Positions 8,147-20,660 are shown, counted from the stretch's first letter. The stretch: DNA of 64,000 nucleotides from Kapaibacterium sp044224925 (GCA_044224925.1 JBGAJM010000001.1:434001-498000); one strand, 5' to 3'. Translations and numbers: made by a program. The notes: a model not told the origin generated them from the sequence alone.

Positions 8147-9514
8147 CTAGATAGTGCCCGTTGACCATGAAAGGGAGACAAGGGAGCGGGCCCAGTCTGC
8201 ACGCGCCGAGAGTTGACGCAGCAATGCCTCCGCATAGAAGCGTTCGCGCAGGTTGATGGTGAGCAGCGATGACTCACCGGCCTCGAACTTGCGGCGCTCG
8301 GCGACGACCATTTGTTCGGCCAGGCTGACCTCTTCGGAGGCAGCCTCCATGCGCTCGGTGGCCCGACGCACGGCAATGATGCTATTGGCCACGTCGGCCG
8401 CCACAAAGCGCTCGACGATGGCACGCTGGAGATCGGCACGGCGTACCGTGATCTCGGCAACCTCTGCCTGCGCACTGGCACTACGGAAGAGCAATGGTTG
8501 CGAAATGGTCAGTCCCACTTTGTAGTTCGGTGCAAGGCTCTTTGCAACGTCGTACGAGAGCAGCGCGCCCTCGAGCTCGACGAAGGGTCGGAGATACTCT
8601 CGTGCGAGTCCACTGTCCAATCGGGCGGTCTGCTGAAGCATGTCGGTGCGACGCACTTCAGGTCGTTGCAGATAGGCCGCAGAAACGGAAACGGTGGCGA
8701 GTGATGTGGTGTCGGCCCGCAACGGTAGTGGTTCAGGATCGCCGGTGAGCGGACGTGGTTCGCCCGTACCCGTCCACAGGAACACGCTCACGTCTACGGC
8801 TGCTTGCTCGGCCATGCGCTTGGCGCGCAGGAGTTCACCTCTGCGACGTGCCACCTCTTGCAACACTTCGACGGTATCGATGGCCGACGTCTCTCCGCTG
8901 CGTGCACGACGTGACGTCATAGTGGCCCGTGCTTGTATCAAGCGGTACACGGTATCGGCCACGGCAACGGCGGCCACGGCCTCTGCCCAGTCCCAGTACC
9001 GCAAGGCTGCCGTGCGCAGCAGGGCATTGCGCTCCATGCGGAACTGCGCTGTGGCGATGTCCGGACGAAGCATGGCCTTGCGCAACTGATTCCGTCGCGT
9101 GTCGGTGAAGATCCCTTGGAACAACGGCAACGAAATGCCAAGACCCGCCTCACCACTCAAACTCGTGGCCGTTTGCGGATTCACGTCGGTACCGATACCG
9201 CGCGAATACGTGGCCTTGAGCTTTGGACCGAAGACCATGTCGAGCGGCAACTCGAGCGCACCATTGAGCACGTTGAGCTTGTCGACGCCATCCTTGTCCT
9301 TGTAGGTGTACTGTACGTCGAGCTTTGGATCGAAGCGTCCCAACGAATTGCGGATCTCGGCCTCTGCAAGGTCCGGCTCGAACGAGGCCGAGCGCAACGA
9401 CGGATGCGTGAGCTCCACTTGTTGCAGGAACTCGCGCAACGTGAGCACGTTCTGCGCATCAAGCTGCAGCGCAGGGAGGGTGGCAAGGATCAGAAGGAGG
9501 ATCAACGATCTCAC
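8147..9514 (-). CDS. TolC-like outer-membrane efflux protein
   Basis: The 455-residue protein has a signal peptide (MRSLILLLILATLPALQLDA) and the two-fold repeated helical architecture of TolC proteins: LREFLQQVELTHPSLRSA at the start, long helices rich in Ala, Arg and Glu, and a second repeat containing VGLTISQPLLFRSASAQAEV. It would form the trimeric channel that takes substrate across the outer membrane. It is the last gene of a three-gene exporter operon, starting with a four-base overlap (ATGA) behind the membrane fusion gene. Confidence 0.85.
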   Translation of the reverse strand: MRSLILLLILATLPALQLDAQNVLTLREFLQQVELTHPSLRSASFEPDLAEAEIRNSLGRFDPKLDVQYTYKDKDGVDKLNVLNGALELPLDMVFGPKLKATYSRGIGTDVNPQTATSLSGEAGLGISLPLFQGIFTDTRRNQLRKAMLRPDIATAQFRMERNALLRTAALRYWDWAEAVAAVAVADTVYRLIQARATMTSRRARSGETSAIDTVEVLQEVARRRGELLRAKRMAEQAAVDVSVFLWTGTGEPRPLTGDPEPLPLRADTTSLATVSVSAAYLQRPEVRRTDMLQQTARLDSGLAREYLRPFVELEGALLSYDVAKSLAPNYKVGLTISQPLLFRSASAQAEVAEITVRRADLQRAIVERFVAADVANSIIAVRRATERMEAASEEVSLAEQMVVAERRKFEAGESSLLTINLRERFYAEALLRQLSARADWARSLVSLSWSTGTI

Positions 9515-10728
9515 TTCTTGTCCTCCTTGCCGCCCTTGTCGGCCTTCTTCTTGTTCGATGCTGGAACAGGGAACTGTGGCGGGAAGCCCATGAGCTGACG
9601 CCAGAGTTCATAGCCCACGGAGACCTCGTTGAGCATGATCCATCCGGAGGCTTCGGTGCCTTGACGGAGGAACTTGGAGGAAGGCCATGGACGGGATGCG
9701 GAGTCGGGAACGATCAACAAACGGAACCCACCGGCACCGTCATCGACGGCGTCGACCACACGGACGATGCCATGGAAGATGCCAACGTTCACGTCGCGCC
9801 AGCCGGAGACCTGGAAGGCAGGGAAGCCGGCGAATTGAAGGGAGACACGCCGACCCGGATCGACGAGCGCCGCATCCATGCCCGTGACGAAGACCTCGAC
9901 GGCTTGATCGTCCGTGCTTGGGACGACAACGGCCAATTGTTCGCCTTCTTTCACGGTCTGTCCGGCACCTGCCTTTGCAATGCGCACGATCACACCATCC
10001 AACGGTGCGATCACGGTACTCGCACCAACACGACCCTTTGCATTGGCCAAGCGCACCTCGGCCTCTTGCATGGTCACAAAGGCCTGATTGATCACGCGTT
10101 CTTCCTCTGCTCGGAAGGCATCCACATCCTGCATGGCAGAGTTGATGGCAGCGGACATGGACACGGAATCGGCCAAGGCGCGCTGCAGATTGAGCGTTGC
10201 TGTTTCAACATCACGCTTCGAAACAAGGTCCTGACGGAAGAGCGTGTCGGCACGAGCATAGCGCGTACGCGCCGTACTGAGCTCGACGATCACATTGTCG
10301 AGTCGGGCCCGCGTTTGTGCTAAGCGTTGCTCCGATTGTTTGCGACGTTGAATGGAAACTTCGATGGATTGTTCTTGCGCCAAGAATGTTCGATCTCGCA
10401 GCGTCTGCAGTTTGTCCAGCAGTGACCGATCGAAGAAGTTCACGTTGATGTCGGAGAGCACGACGATCGTGTCGCCACGACGCACATGCTGTCCTTCTTG
10501 CACGAACCACCGAACGATGCGACCGCTGATAGCGCTTTCCAAGGTCTGCGGACGTGCATCGGGGACGAACGACGTTACTTTTCCGGACCCATGGACGGTC
10601 TGGACCCACGGCACAAAGGCAAGGAAGAGCGCCGTGCCGATCACGAGCACACCAATGGTGGCCACGAGGGTTCGATGCGAGCGCGGTGTGCTCACCATTT
10701 GGAGCGAGAGCCGGCGGTGATCAGTCAT
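9511..10728 (-). CDS. HlyD-type membrane fusion protein
   Basis: 405 residues. One N-terminal membrane anchor (VATIGVLVIGTALFLAFVPW), the first half of a lipoyl/barrel-sandwich domain (SGRIVRWFVQEGQHVRRGDTIV), a long coiled coil (about residues 110-230, QRRKQSEQRLAQTRARLDNV), the second half-motif (APLDGVIVRIAKAGAGQTVKEG) and a C-terminal beta barrel. The Lys-rich tail ends in KKKADKGGKEDKK. The frame is open further upstream, but GGAGG before the ATG at 10728 and the family N-terminus fix this start. It bridges the inner-membrane ABC transporter (eight-base overlap upstream) and the TolC-like channel. Confidence 0.87.
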   Translation of the reverse strand: MTDHRRLSLQMVSTPRSHRTLVATIGVLVIGTALFLAFVPWVQTVHGSGKVTSFVPDARPQTLESAISGRIVRWFVQEGQHVRRGDTIVVLSDINVNFFDRSLLDKLQTLRDRTFLAQEQSIEVSIQRRKQSEQRLAQTRARLDNVIVELSTARTRYARADTLFRQDLVSKRDVETATLNLQRALADSVSMSAAINSAMQDVDAFRAEEERVINQAFVTMQEAEVRLANAKGRVGASTVIAPLDGVIVRIAKAGAGQTVKEGEQLAVVVPSTDDQAVEVFVTGMDAALVDPGRRVSLQFAGFPAFQVSGWRDVNVGIFHGIVRVVDAVDDGAGGFRLLIVPDSASRPWPSSKFLRQGTEASGWIMLNEVSVGYELWRQLMGFPPQFPVPASNKKKADKGGKEDKK

Positions 10729-12799
10729 GGAGACCTCCGTCGACAAGATGAATGCAACCGCCCTGGAGTGCATAGACGGCTTGAGTACGACGGACCACGT
10801 CTTCGTCGTGCGAGACGTTGACGATGGTCCACGACGAGTGGGCGAAGATCTCCGAGAGCATGCGCTGTTTTGTTGCTTCTTCAATACCGTCGAAGGCCTC
10901 ATCAAGCAGCAGGATCTCCGGTCGGTGCAGGATCATGCGTGCGAAGAGAATGCGTCGTTGCATACCGAATGAGATGGTCAATCCATCTGCACGCAGTGCC
11001 GTCCGCAGTCCGTCGGGCAATGCATCCACATCCGATTGCAAGCAGACCATGCGCATGGCCCATTGGAGATCTGCATGCGAGGCAGAACGTCCCAACATGA
11101 TATTCTCTTCAATGGTACCATCGACGAGCTGATCGAGCGGAGAGACCAGTGCCACACGTGAGCGCAGCGACGCAAGGTCGGCACTGCGAACGTCCACATC
11201 GTTCACGGTGATGAGTCCGCGTTGCATGGTCTCCAATCCAAGGATGGAATGCAAGAGCGTGGTCTTGCCGCTTCCGCTGGCGCCGATAAGACTGATCCGA
11301 CAACCCGAAGGCACGTCGAGCGACGCACCCCGCAGAGCCGGTTGATGCGCATGCTCATAGGTGAACCACACATCGCGAATGCGAATGGTCCCACCGTTCG
11401 GCAACGAGGGGACGGGAATACCGCCCACGTCTTCAAGTGGTTTGTCCGAGATGTTGGACACCTTCCCAATGGCGGCCATGAGATCGTAGTAGAGATCGAG
11501 TTGACCAATGAGCTTCTCGACGGCGTTCAGGATCATGATGATGACGATCTCGGCAGCCACGAGTTGACCGAGCGACATCTGTTGATCGATCACGAGCATA
11601 CCGCCCAGACCGAGAACGCCAACTGTGGCAACCGACTTGAAGAACATCGAGCCAAAGATCTGACGGGACAGGATCACGAAGTGTCGACGTCGGTCGTGCA
11701 CGTAGGCCGCAGCGATCGTGTCCAGCCGGTCAAACGTAAAGGAACGTGCACCGGTGAGCTTCACGGCCAACTGTGCCCGTGCGATCTCTTCGAGCCACGA
11801 TGCCGTCTCGTACTTGCGCTTACTCGCCTCGATGGCCGTTTGGATACCGCCACGCCCCAAACCATAGACCAGGAGCGGAAGAAATCCGATGAGCACAACG
11901 TCGTACAGCAGGAAGAACGGATGGTAGATGGCCAGCACGATCAAACCCACGAGCAGGACAAGAGCAGCGTTGATCCCTTCGAGCATGAACTTGCCGAGCG
12001 ACTTCTGAATGGTGATCACGTCGAAGAAGCGATTCACGAGTTCGGGAGCATACTGTTCGCGTAAGGCAGAAAGGCGAATGGAGGGGAGGCGATGCATGAT
12101 ATCGAACGAGGCGTGCACGAAGATCCGGCGCTGGATCAGTTCGATCACCCACCGTTCGAGAACTGCCAGCACTCCGGAGGCGAGCAGACCAAGAAAGACC
12201 AGCGAGCAGAGTACGATGAGCTGCTTGTTGAAGACACCCAACGCAACGGAGTTCACGATGGCTTGTGCCGTCACGGGAACAACGAGGGTCAACAAACTGG
12301 AAAGAACGGAGTAGCCCACCACGACCCAAATGTCGGTACGTTCCTGATGGAGGATCGAACGCAGGTACGGCCAGAGGTCCGAGAACGAATGGGCATGATG
12401 ATGATCGTCTTCGTGCTTCGGCGAGGATGTGCGCATGGTGGGCTTCTCGGCACCCTCGGAGACAAATGACGTTGTCGACCCGCGAATGATCAAAGCACGA
12501 CCATCAAAGGCCATGCATGGAGCCGTTGCCGTGCTTCGCATGAGCAGATGTTCCGCCGTGACCACGAAGGCGCCGTCCGATGCTGCTGCCGAGCCGATGT
12601 TCTCGATCTCGCATTCAAGTCCGGCATCGGACAGAATGGACAGCAGGTGATCGAGTGCTGTTTCCGGCGTGACGGAGTGACGTGAGAGCAGGTCTCGTGC
12701 GCGCAGGGCAACATCTACATTGTGCTTCGCCGGAAGCAGATCGTTGAGCGCATCGAGAATACTGGTAAGGAGACCGTTGTTCGGCGGTGTTTCATTCAT
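10721..12799 (-). CDS. ABC exporter, fused membrane and ATPase domains, atypical signature motif
   Basis: A 692-residue type-I-secretion-like half transporter. About 130 N-terminal residues form an extra cytoplasmic region of unknown type, with a His/Asp cluster (HEDDHHHAHS). Six membrane helices follow, then the ATPase (about residues 465-690): Walker A GASGSGKTTL, Q-loop region, Walker B ILLLDEAFDGI and H-loop NVSHDED. The signature reads ISFGMQRR where LSGGQRQR is expected, and Walker B is followed by Ala rather than Pro. The extra N-terminal part may be a degenerate C39-like domain, but I see no catalytic Cys-His pair. Together with the next two genes it forms an inner-to-outer-membrane export machine. 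No small cargo gene is visible nearby. Confidence 0.85.
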   Translation of the reverse strand: MNETPPNNGLLTSILDALNDLLPAKHNVDVALRARDLLSRHSVTPETALDHLLSILSDAGLECEIENIGSAAASDGAFVVTAEHLLMRSTATAPCMAFDGRALIIRGSTTSFVSEGAEKPTMRTSSPKHEDDHHHAHSFSDLWPYLRSILHQERTDIWVVVGYSVLSSLLTLVVPVTAQAIVNSVALGVFNKQLIVLCSLVFLGLLASGVLAVLERWVIELIQRRIFVHASFDIMHRLPSIRLSALREQYAPELVNRFFDVITIQKSLGKFMLEGINAALVLLVGLIVLAIYHPFFLLYDVVLIGFLPLLVYGLGRGGIQTAIEASKRKYETASWLEEIARAQLAVKLTGARSFTFDRLDTIAAAYVHDRRRHFVILSRQIFGSMFFKSVATVGVLGLGGMLVIDQQMSLGQLVAAEIVIIMILNAVEKLIGQLDLYYDLMAAIGKVSNISDKPLEDVGGIPVPSLPNGGTIRIRDVWFTYEHAHQPALRGASLDVPSGCRISLIGASGSGKTTLLHSILGLETMQRGLITVNDVDVRSADLASLRSRVALVSPLDQLVDGTIEENIMLGRSASHADLQWAMRMVCLQSDVDALPDGLRTALRADGLTISFGMQRRILFARMILHRPEILLLDEAFDGIEEATKQRMLSEIFAHSSWTIVNVSHDEDVVRRTQAVYALQGGCIHLVDGGLHD

Positions 12800-12809
12800 A
12801 GTTGTCCTG

Positions 12810-12814
12810 CAAAT

Positions 12815-12817
<3 letters not shown>
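12810..12817 (-). promoter_or_regulatory. -7 box of the exporter operon, overlapping the uvrA stop codon
   Basis: TAAATTTG on the minus strand matches TAnnTTTG. Its first three bases are the uvrA stop codon (12815-12817). The exporter ATG is 10 bases downstream, so the leader is very short. Confidence 0.5.
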
Positions 12818-15667
<2,850 letters not shown>

Positions 15668-15673
15668 AACCGT

Positions 15674-15681
15674 CAAAAATA
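15674..15681 (-). promoter_or_regulatory. -7 box immediately upstream of uvrA
   Basis: TATTTTTG on the minus strand matches TAnnTTTG and ends six bases before the uvrA ATG. Transcription would begin at or next to the start codon, giving a leaderless mRNA. Confidence 0.5.
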
Positions 15682-15693
15682 CGGCAACGGGGC

Positions 15694-18495
15694 TTACAAG
15701 TAGGCCTCTAGTTCTGATTCGCTCTGCAGCAGGACGATACGGCCCTTGGAGCCGTCGGGCGGACCGACGATGCCGGCCATTTCGAGTTCGTCCACGATGC
15801 GTGCTGCGCGTGCATAGCCCACCTTGAGGCGACGTTGCAACGTGGAGACGGAGGCCTGCTGCAACTGGATGAAGATGCGTGCGGCATCTTCGAAGAGCAC
15901 GTCCCGATCGTCGTCACCACCGCCACCGGGACCGCGCTTCGTGGCAACGCTTGGAAGGATGTAGGGCGAAGAGAAGCCTTTCTGCTTGCCGATCCATTCG
16001 CAGATCTGCTCGACCTCCTCCGTACTGATGAAGGCATTCTGCATGCGGATGGGCTTCGTCATGTTCCCCGGATTGAAGAGCATGTCGCCATTACCGATCA
16101 AATGTTCTGCACCACTTGCATCGAGGATGGTTCGCGAGTCGATGCGCGACGCTGTTTGATAGGCGATGCGAGCAGGGAAGTTGGCCTTGATGAGACCCGT
16201 GACCACGTCGACGCTCGGACGTTGTGTAGCCACCACGCAGTGAATGCCCACAGCACGTGCAAGCTGCGCGAGACGGACGATGGGCTCTTCGACCTCTTTC
16301 GAGGCCGTCATCATGAGGTCGGCCAATTCGTCGATGATCACCACGATGTACGGCATGGGCGTGAACGCAAAGCCGCTCTTGGGCTTCAGCGATCCGTCCT
16401 TGGCCTTGCGATTGAAGTCGGCGATGTTCCGCTGTCCTGCCGCTGCCAGAATACTGTAGCGCTGCTGCATCTCTTCGACAACGCTCTTCAGCACGAGCAC
16501 AGCGTTTGACGGCTCCGTGATGATGGTCTCGGTGATGTCGGGCGAGACGGCCATGAAGTGATTCTTCAACGCCGTGTACAACGTCATCTCCACGCGCTTC
16601 GGATCGATGATCACGAACTTGAGATCGCGCGGATGCATCTTGTACAACAGCGAGGCGATGATCGTGTTGATACCCACCGACTTTCCCTTCCCCGTAGCAC
16701 CGGCAATGAGCAAGTGCGGCATCTTCGTCAGATCGGCACAGTACACTTCGCCCACGACGGTCTTGCCCATGGCAATGGGGAGGCGGATCTCGGGGTTGTG
16801 ATACTTGGGACTCTTGATGATCTCGCTGAAGCGGACCACGGCAGGGTTCAGGTTGGGGATCTCGATGCCGACCGTGCCGCGACCGGGGATCGGCGCAATG
16901 ATGCGAACACCTTGCGCCTTGAGGGCCAGGGCAATGTCGTCGGCCAATGATTCGATCTGCGAGACCTTGATACCGGCCGCTGGAACAAACTCGTACTGCG
17001 TGACCACCGGTCCTGGCTGCACCGTCAGATTCTCGATCTTGATGCGGAACGTTTCGAGCTTCTCCTGCAGGATGCGGGCCTTGTCCTTGAGCTCGTCGTC
17101 ATCAATGCCCGAGTGCTCATCGGCAGGGACGAGCAGATCGATCTTTGGCGACTTGTACTTGATCTCTTCATCGTACAGCAAGGAGCTGCGCATCGTCACT
17201 TCGGGTTCTTTATCGGACTCCTGCACGGTAAGCGTAAGCGGTCGCGTGATCGTCACGCCGCGCTGCTCGTCTTGCTCTTCGTCCTCATCCTCGTCATCGC
17301 GCGGTGCTTGCGCGAAGAGCGGCAGTTCTTCTTCTTCGACGTGTTCCGGTGGTCGGCGGACCTTGATGGAACGGTCGGGATGCAAGGTGGCAAGGCGACG
17401 CTCCACGTCACTCAGGTTCACACTCTCGGGTCCGTGCGGAACCTCGCGTTCTTGTTGTGCACTTGCACGTTCATCCGTTGCCTCATCCACGCGCGGCTTC
17501 GGACGCAGGATGCGCACGCTGCCGCTGAGCGCACCACTTGGAACGGTTCCGGTGGTGGACGTTGGCTCGATGTTCTTCGGTGCCTGTTGAATGGCGGCCA
17601 TGGCATCGTCATCATCCGTCGAACGAAGTTCGACGGCGCCTTTCGGTCGGAGGGCCTTGAACCAACCGCTCATGCCGGTGGCCGTTTGCAGTGGTGGTGC
17701 CACGCTATCGGTCTCGTCGTCCGCACCATCTACGTCGATCTCCTCATCCTCCTCGCCACCCTCCATCGACCTTGTGGCCATGCGGTCTTTCACCGAAGCC
17801 CAGCCGAGGCGGGCCTTGAGGGCCGTCTGTCCAAGGTCGACGTTGAATCCGAAGACAAGCACGAAGCCCATGGACACGAGCATGACGATCACCGAGCCGA
17901 TGGCACCGATGAGTTGTGTGATCACGCCGGCAAAGAACTGTCCGATGGCACCGCTGGCCTCGGGCGGAAGGGCGGGCATCCAGGTTACGGTCTGCAAGGT
18001 GCCCAGCAAGGAGGCAAGGGCCACACCAAAGGTGATGGTGGCAATGCTCTTGCGCGTGAGCACGGCGTTGATGCGTTGCGTGGTGTACAGGGCATAGGCC
18101 CAGAAGAACATGAGCACGGGGAAGCAAAGCGACCAGATGCCGATGGTGGCATGGTAGAACCAGTGCGAGAGCACGGCGCCCAGCAAACCGAGCCAATTGT
18201 GCGTGGTCTCGAACTTCACGCGCAGGGCATCGTCACCTCGCATAACGCCCATCACGTCGCGCATAGTGAGCTCTGCGTTGGCTTCGTCCTTGGCGGTGTA
18301 CGAGAGGAGGGCGATCAATAACAAGGCCGCACTCACCGCAATCAACACGGCAATGATGCGGTACCTGCCAATAAGGTCGTTGTTCTGTTTGATCGTCCGT
18401 TGTCCACGCGGCGGCGGGGCCGGCTCGTTTTCGAGCGGCGTTTGCCGATCTTGCGGGGGAACGCGACGAATGGAGATATGATCCGGTCGTGCCAT
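15694..18495 (-). CDS. ftsK: DNA translocase FtsK/SpoIIIE
   Basis: 933 residues. Four N-terminal membrane helices (the first IIAVLIAVSAALLLIALLSY), a long acidic and Pro-rich linker (about residues 230-460) and the alpha/beta/gamma motor. The motor shows Walker A AGATGKGKSVGINTI, Walker B VVIIDELADLMM and VVATQRPSVDVVTGLIKANF. The C-terminal gamma winged helix (QASVSTLQRRLKVGYARAAR), which reads KOPS-like orientation signals, is intact. It pumps chromosome ends during division and activates XerCD at dif. The open frame extends further upstream, but GAGGA and the domain start support the ATG at 18495. It is divergent from kdsA. Confidence 0.95.
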   Translation of the reverse strand: MARPDHISIRRVPPQDRQTPLENEPAPPPRGQRTIKQNNDLIGRYRIIAVLIAVSAALLLIALLSYTAKDEANAELTMRDVMGVMRGDDALRVKFETTHNWLGLLGAVLSHWFYHATIGIWSLCFPVLMFFWAYALYTTQRINAVLTRKSIATITFGVALASLLGTLQTVTWMPALPPEASGAIGQFFAGVITQLIGAIGSVIVMLVSMGFVLVFGFNVDLGQTALKARLGWASVKDRMATRSMEGGEEDEEIDVDGADDETDSVAPPLQTATGMSGWFKALRPKGAVELRSTDDDDAMAAIQQAPKNIEPTSTTGTVPSGALSGSVRILRPKPRVDEATDERASAQQEREVPHGPESVNLSDVERRLATLHPDRSIKVRRPPEHVEEEELPLFAQAPRDDEDEDEEQDEQRGVTITRPLTLTVQESDKEPEVTMRSSLLYDEEIKYKSPKIDLLVPADEHSGIDDDELKDKARILQEKLETFRIKIENLTVQPGPVVTQYEFVPAAGIKVSQIESLADDIALALKAQGVRIIAPIPGRGTVGIEIPNLNPAVVRFSEIIKSPKYHNPEIRLPIAMGKTVVGEVYCADLTKMPHLLIAGATGKGKSVGINTIIASLLYKMHPRDLKFVIIDPKRVEMTLYTALKNHFMAVSPDITETIITEPSNAVLVLKSVVEEMQQRYSILAAAGQRNIADFNRKAKDGSLKPKSGFAFTPMPYIVVIIDELADLMMTASKEVEEPIVRLAQLARAVGIHCVVATQRPSVDVVTGLIKANFPARIAYQTASRIDSRTILDASGAEHLIGNGDMLFNPGNMTKPIRMQNAFISTEEVEQICEWIGKQKGFSSPYILPSVATKRGPGGGGDDDRDVLFEDAARIFIQLQQASVSTLQRRLKVGYARAARIVDELEMAGIVGPPDGSKGRIVLLQSESELEAYL

Positions 18496-18535
18496 TCTTC
18501 CTCTTTTGCTGCGCGGCGGCTGCATGCCGCACGAA

Positions 18536-18543
18536 CAAATGTA
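18536..18543 (-). promoter_or_regulatory. -7 box upstream of ftsK
   Basis: TACATTTG on the minus strand matches TAnnTTTG, 40 bases before the ftsK ATG. The 88-base divergent spacer must also hold the kdsA promoter; ATAATTTG at about 18552-18559 (+) is a near match for that side. Confidence 0.5.
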
Positions 18544-18583
18544 CGAAGCATGATAATTTGAAGCCTCACACCATCGGAACAAC

Positions 18584-19369
18584 ATGAACCTCGACCCTTC
18601 TCGACTTCTCCTGATCGCCGGTCCGTGCGTGGTCGAATCGCTCGACCTTTTGCGCACTGTGGCCGATGCCATGCTCGCGGCAACACGCGACCTTCCCGTG
18701 CAGTACGTGTTCAAGAGCTCGTATCGCAAGGCCAATCGCACGAGTGCGAACTCGTTTCAGGGCATTGGCGATGAGCTTGCATTGCAACACCTTGCAACGA
18801 TCCGCGAAGAATTTGGTGTAGCGTTGCTCACCGACTTTCACACCGAGGCCGAAGCGGCCTTGGCCGCGCAGTACGTGGATGTGTTGCAGGTGCCGGCGTT
18901 CTTGAGTCGACAGACCTCGTTGCTCGAAGCCGCCGCCCGAACAGGCAAAGTGGTCAACATTAAAAAAGCACAGTTCATGGCGCCCGACGACATGCCGAAG
19001 GCCGCCGCCAAGGTCGCCGCCGCCGGAAACGATCAGATCTGGCTGACGGAACGCGGGACAACATTCGGGTATCATGATCTGGTGGTGGACTATCGTGGAC
19101 TCGTCGACATGAAGGAAACCGGCTATCCCGTGATCTTCGATGCAACGCATTCCGTGCAACGTCCGAGCGTTGGAGCTCAGTCAGGCGGACAGCCACAGTA
19201 CATCCTCCCGCTGGCCTGCGCTGCCGTGGCTGTTGGCGTGAACGGACTGTTCGTGGAAACGCATCCCGATCCTGCCCATGCCTTGAGCGATGCCGCAACA
19301 CAGTTGCCGCTGGATCGCATGGAGATATTCCTTCAACGCGTGCTCGGCATCTGGAGCGCCGCACGATGA
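18584..19369 (+). CDS. kdsA: 3-deoxy-D-manno-octulosonate 8-phosphate synthase
   Basis: A 261-residue aldolase-like enzyme that condenses PEP and arabinose 5-phosphate to KDO-8-P for the LPS core. Motifs: IAGPCVVES near the N-terminus, YVFKSSYRKANRTS, LTDFHTEAE, QVPAFLSRQTSLLEAAA, VNIKKAQFMAP, and FDATHSVQRP with the late FVETHPDP. The Cys in GPC corresponds to the metal ligand of the Aquifex-type metal-dependent class; the E. coli-type enzyme has Asn there. First gene of an envelope operon; the next start overlaps its stop. Confidence 0.95.
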   Translation: MNLDPSRLLLIAGPCVVESLDLLRTVADAMLAATRDLPVQYVFKSSYRKANRTSANSFQGIGDELALQHLATIREEFGVALLTDFHTEAEAALAAQYVDVLQVPAFLSRQTSLLEAAARTGKVVNIKKAQFMAPDDMPKAAAKVAAAGNDQIWLTERGTTFGYHDLVVDYRGLVDMKETGYPVIFDATHSVQRPSVGAQSGGQPQYILPLACAAVAVGVNGLFVETHPDPAHALSDAATQLPLDRMEIFLQRVLGIWSAAR

Positions 19370-19899
19370 GAACCATGGCGTTCACGTTCCTCTGCACCAT
19401 GGCTGCATTGATGGCATGCTCGAATGGTGCCCAGCAACCTGCGGTCAAGGAAGACCCACTCGACAAACAACCATCGCACATCTCCTACAATGTGCACGTG
19501 ACGTTCCTGGATTCTGCCAACCGCAAGGCCGTGTTGCAATCGGCCGTTGCGCGTGTGTGGGACGAGAAGCAGGAGACCACCATGGGCGATACGGTGATCG
19601 TGGACTTCTATTCGCAAACGTCACAGCAACGATTGGCCCGTCTCACGTCCGACAGTGCATTGATCGATGACCGGACCAAGAACATGACGGCCATCGGACA
19701 TGTGTATGTGTGGAGTGACAGTTCTCGCACGTCGCTCACGACCACGCGACTCAATTGGGATAATCAACGGGCCAAGCTCTACTCCACGGAATACGTGAAG
19801 ATCGTCTCTCCCAAGGAGACCATCGAAGGACAGGGCTTCGAGTCCGATCAATACCTTACCAACTACCGGATCTTCCGCGTTCGAGGAGTGCACCGATGA
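19366..19899 (+). CDS. lptC: LptC-like LPS export lipoprotein
   Basis: 177 residues beginning with a lipoprotein signal (TFLCTMAALMACSNGAQQ, lipobox LMAC). The rest is beta-rich, with the repeating strand-turn pattern of the LptA/LptC jellyroll: ARLTSDSALIDDRTKNMTAI, GHVYVWSDSSRTSLTTTRLN, WDNQRAKLYSTEYVKIVSP and the end EGQGFESDQYLTNYRIF. LptC takes LPS from the LptBFG transporter and passes it to LptA. It lies directly behind kdsA with a four-base overlap, which supports the assignment. Bacteroidota LptC proteins diverge strongly from the E. coli one. Confidence 0.82.
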   Translation: MRTMAFTFLCTMAALMACSNGAQQPAVKEDPLDKQPSHISYNVHVTFLDSANRKAVLQSAVARVWDEKQETTMGDTVIVDFYSQTSQQRLARLTSDSALIDDRTKNMTAIGHVYVWSDSSRTSLTTTRLNWDNQRAKLYSTEYVKIVSPKETIEGQGFESDQYLTNYRIFRVRGVHR

Positions 19900-20660
19900 A
19901 ACACATGATCGTCACCGGCAACTGGAAAATGCACACGACGGCCGCCGAGGCCGCAGCCCTGGCCGCAGAGGTGGTGACGTTGGTAGGGCAGCAGGGTGGC
20001 ACGGCACCTACGGCTGACGTGGTCATCTGTCCGCCCTTCACATCGCTCAACGCCGTCGTCGCCGTTACCGCCGATACATCCGTGCACGTTGGTGCACAAG
20101 ACTGTCACCACGAACATCACGGCGCCTTCACGGGCGATGTGAGCGCTTCCATGGTGCGTGCTGTGGGATGCTCGCACGTGATCGTTGGTCATAGTGAACG
20201 TCGACGCTACCATCACGAAACCGACACGTTGATCGCCTCCAAGGTCCTTGCCGCCCTTGCCGAAGGCCTTGTGCCCATTGTCTGCGTAGGCGAGACACTC
20301 GACGAACGCGAGGCGAACATCACCACGCAGGTGATCACCACACAGCTCGAGACCATCCTGCAGATCGTGGGAGCAGAACGCATGCAACAATGCATCGTTG
20401 CCTATGAACCGGTGTGGGCCATCGGAACAGGTCGTGCCGCCACCGCCGAGCAAGCGCAGGAGGTGCATGCCACCATTGCGGCATTGTTGGCGAAGGCCGG
20501 TGTGCATGTTCCGATTCTGTATGGCGGAAGTGTGACGGCCGAGAATGCTGCAACGCTCTTTGCGGGCGCCGACGTGCATGGAGCATTGGTCGGTGGCGCC
20601 TCGCTCAAGGCCGATGCCTTTGCGGCCATCGTGGCAGCGGCGGGAGCGCAGATGCGATGA
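19896..20660 (+). CDS. tpiA: Triosephosphate isomerase
   Basis: A 254-residue TIM barrel that interconverts DHAP and glyceraldehyde 3-phosphate. Active-site segments: GNWKMH (Asn, Lys) near the N-terminus, VIVGHSERR (His), VAYEPVWAIGTG (catalytic Glu and loop 6) and ILYGGSV for the phosphate site. Full length. It sits between lptC and pgsA with four-base overlaps on both sides. TpiA controls DHAP, the source of glycerol 3-phosphate used by the following lipid gene. Confidence 0.97.
   Translation: MKHMIVTGNWKMHTTAAEAAALAAEVVTLVGQQGGTAPTADVVICPPFTSLNAVVAVTADTSVHVGAQDCHHEHHGAFTGDVSASMVRAVGCSHVIVGHSERRRYHHETDTLIASKVLAALAEGLVPIVCVGETLDEREANITTQVITTQLETILQIVGAERMQQCIVAYEPVWAIGTGRAATAEQAQEVHATIAALLAKAGVHVPILYGGSVTAENAATLFAGADVHGALVGGASLKADAFAAIVAAAGAQMR

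Noticed and set aside
15668..15676. TTG start for uvrA nine bases upstream of the ATG
   Set aside because: The TTG is part of the TATTTTTG box; UvrA proteins normally begin at the downstream position.
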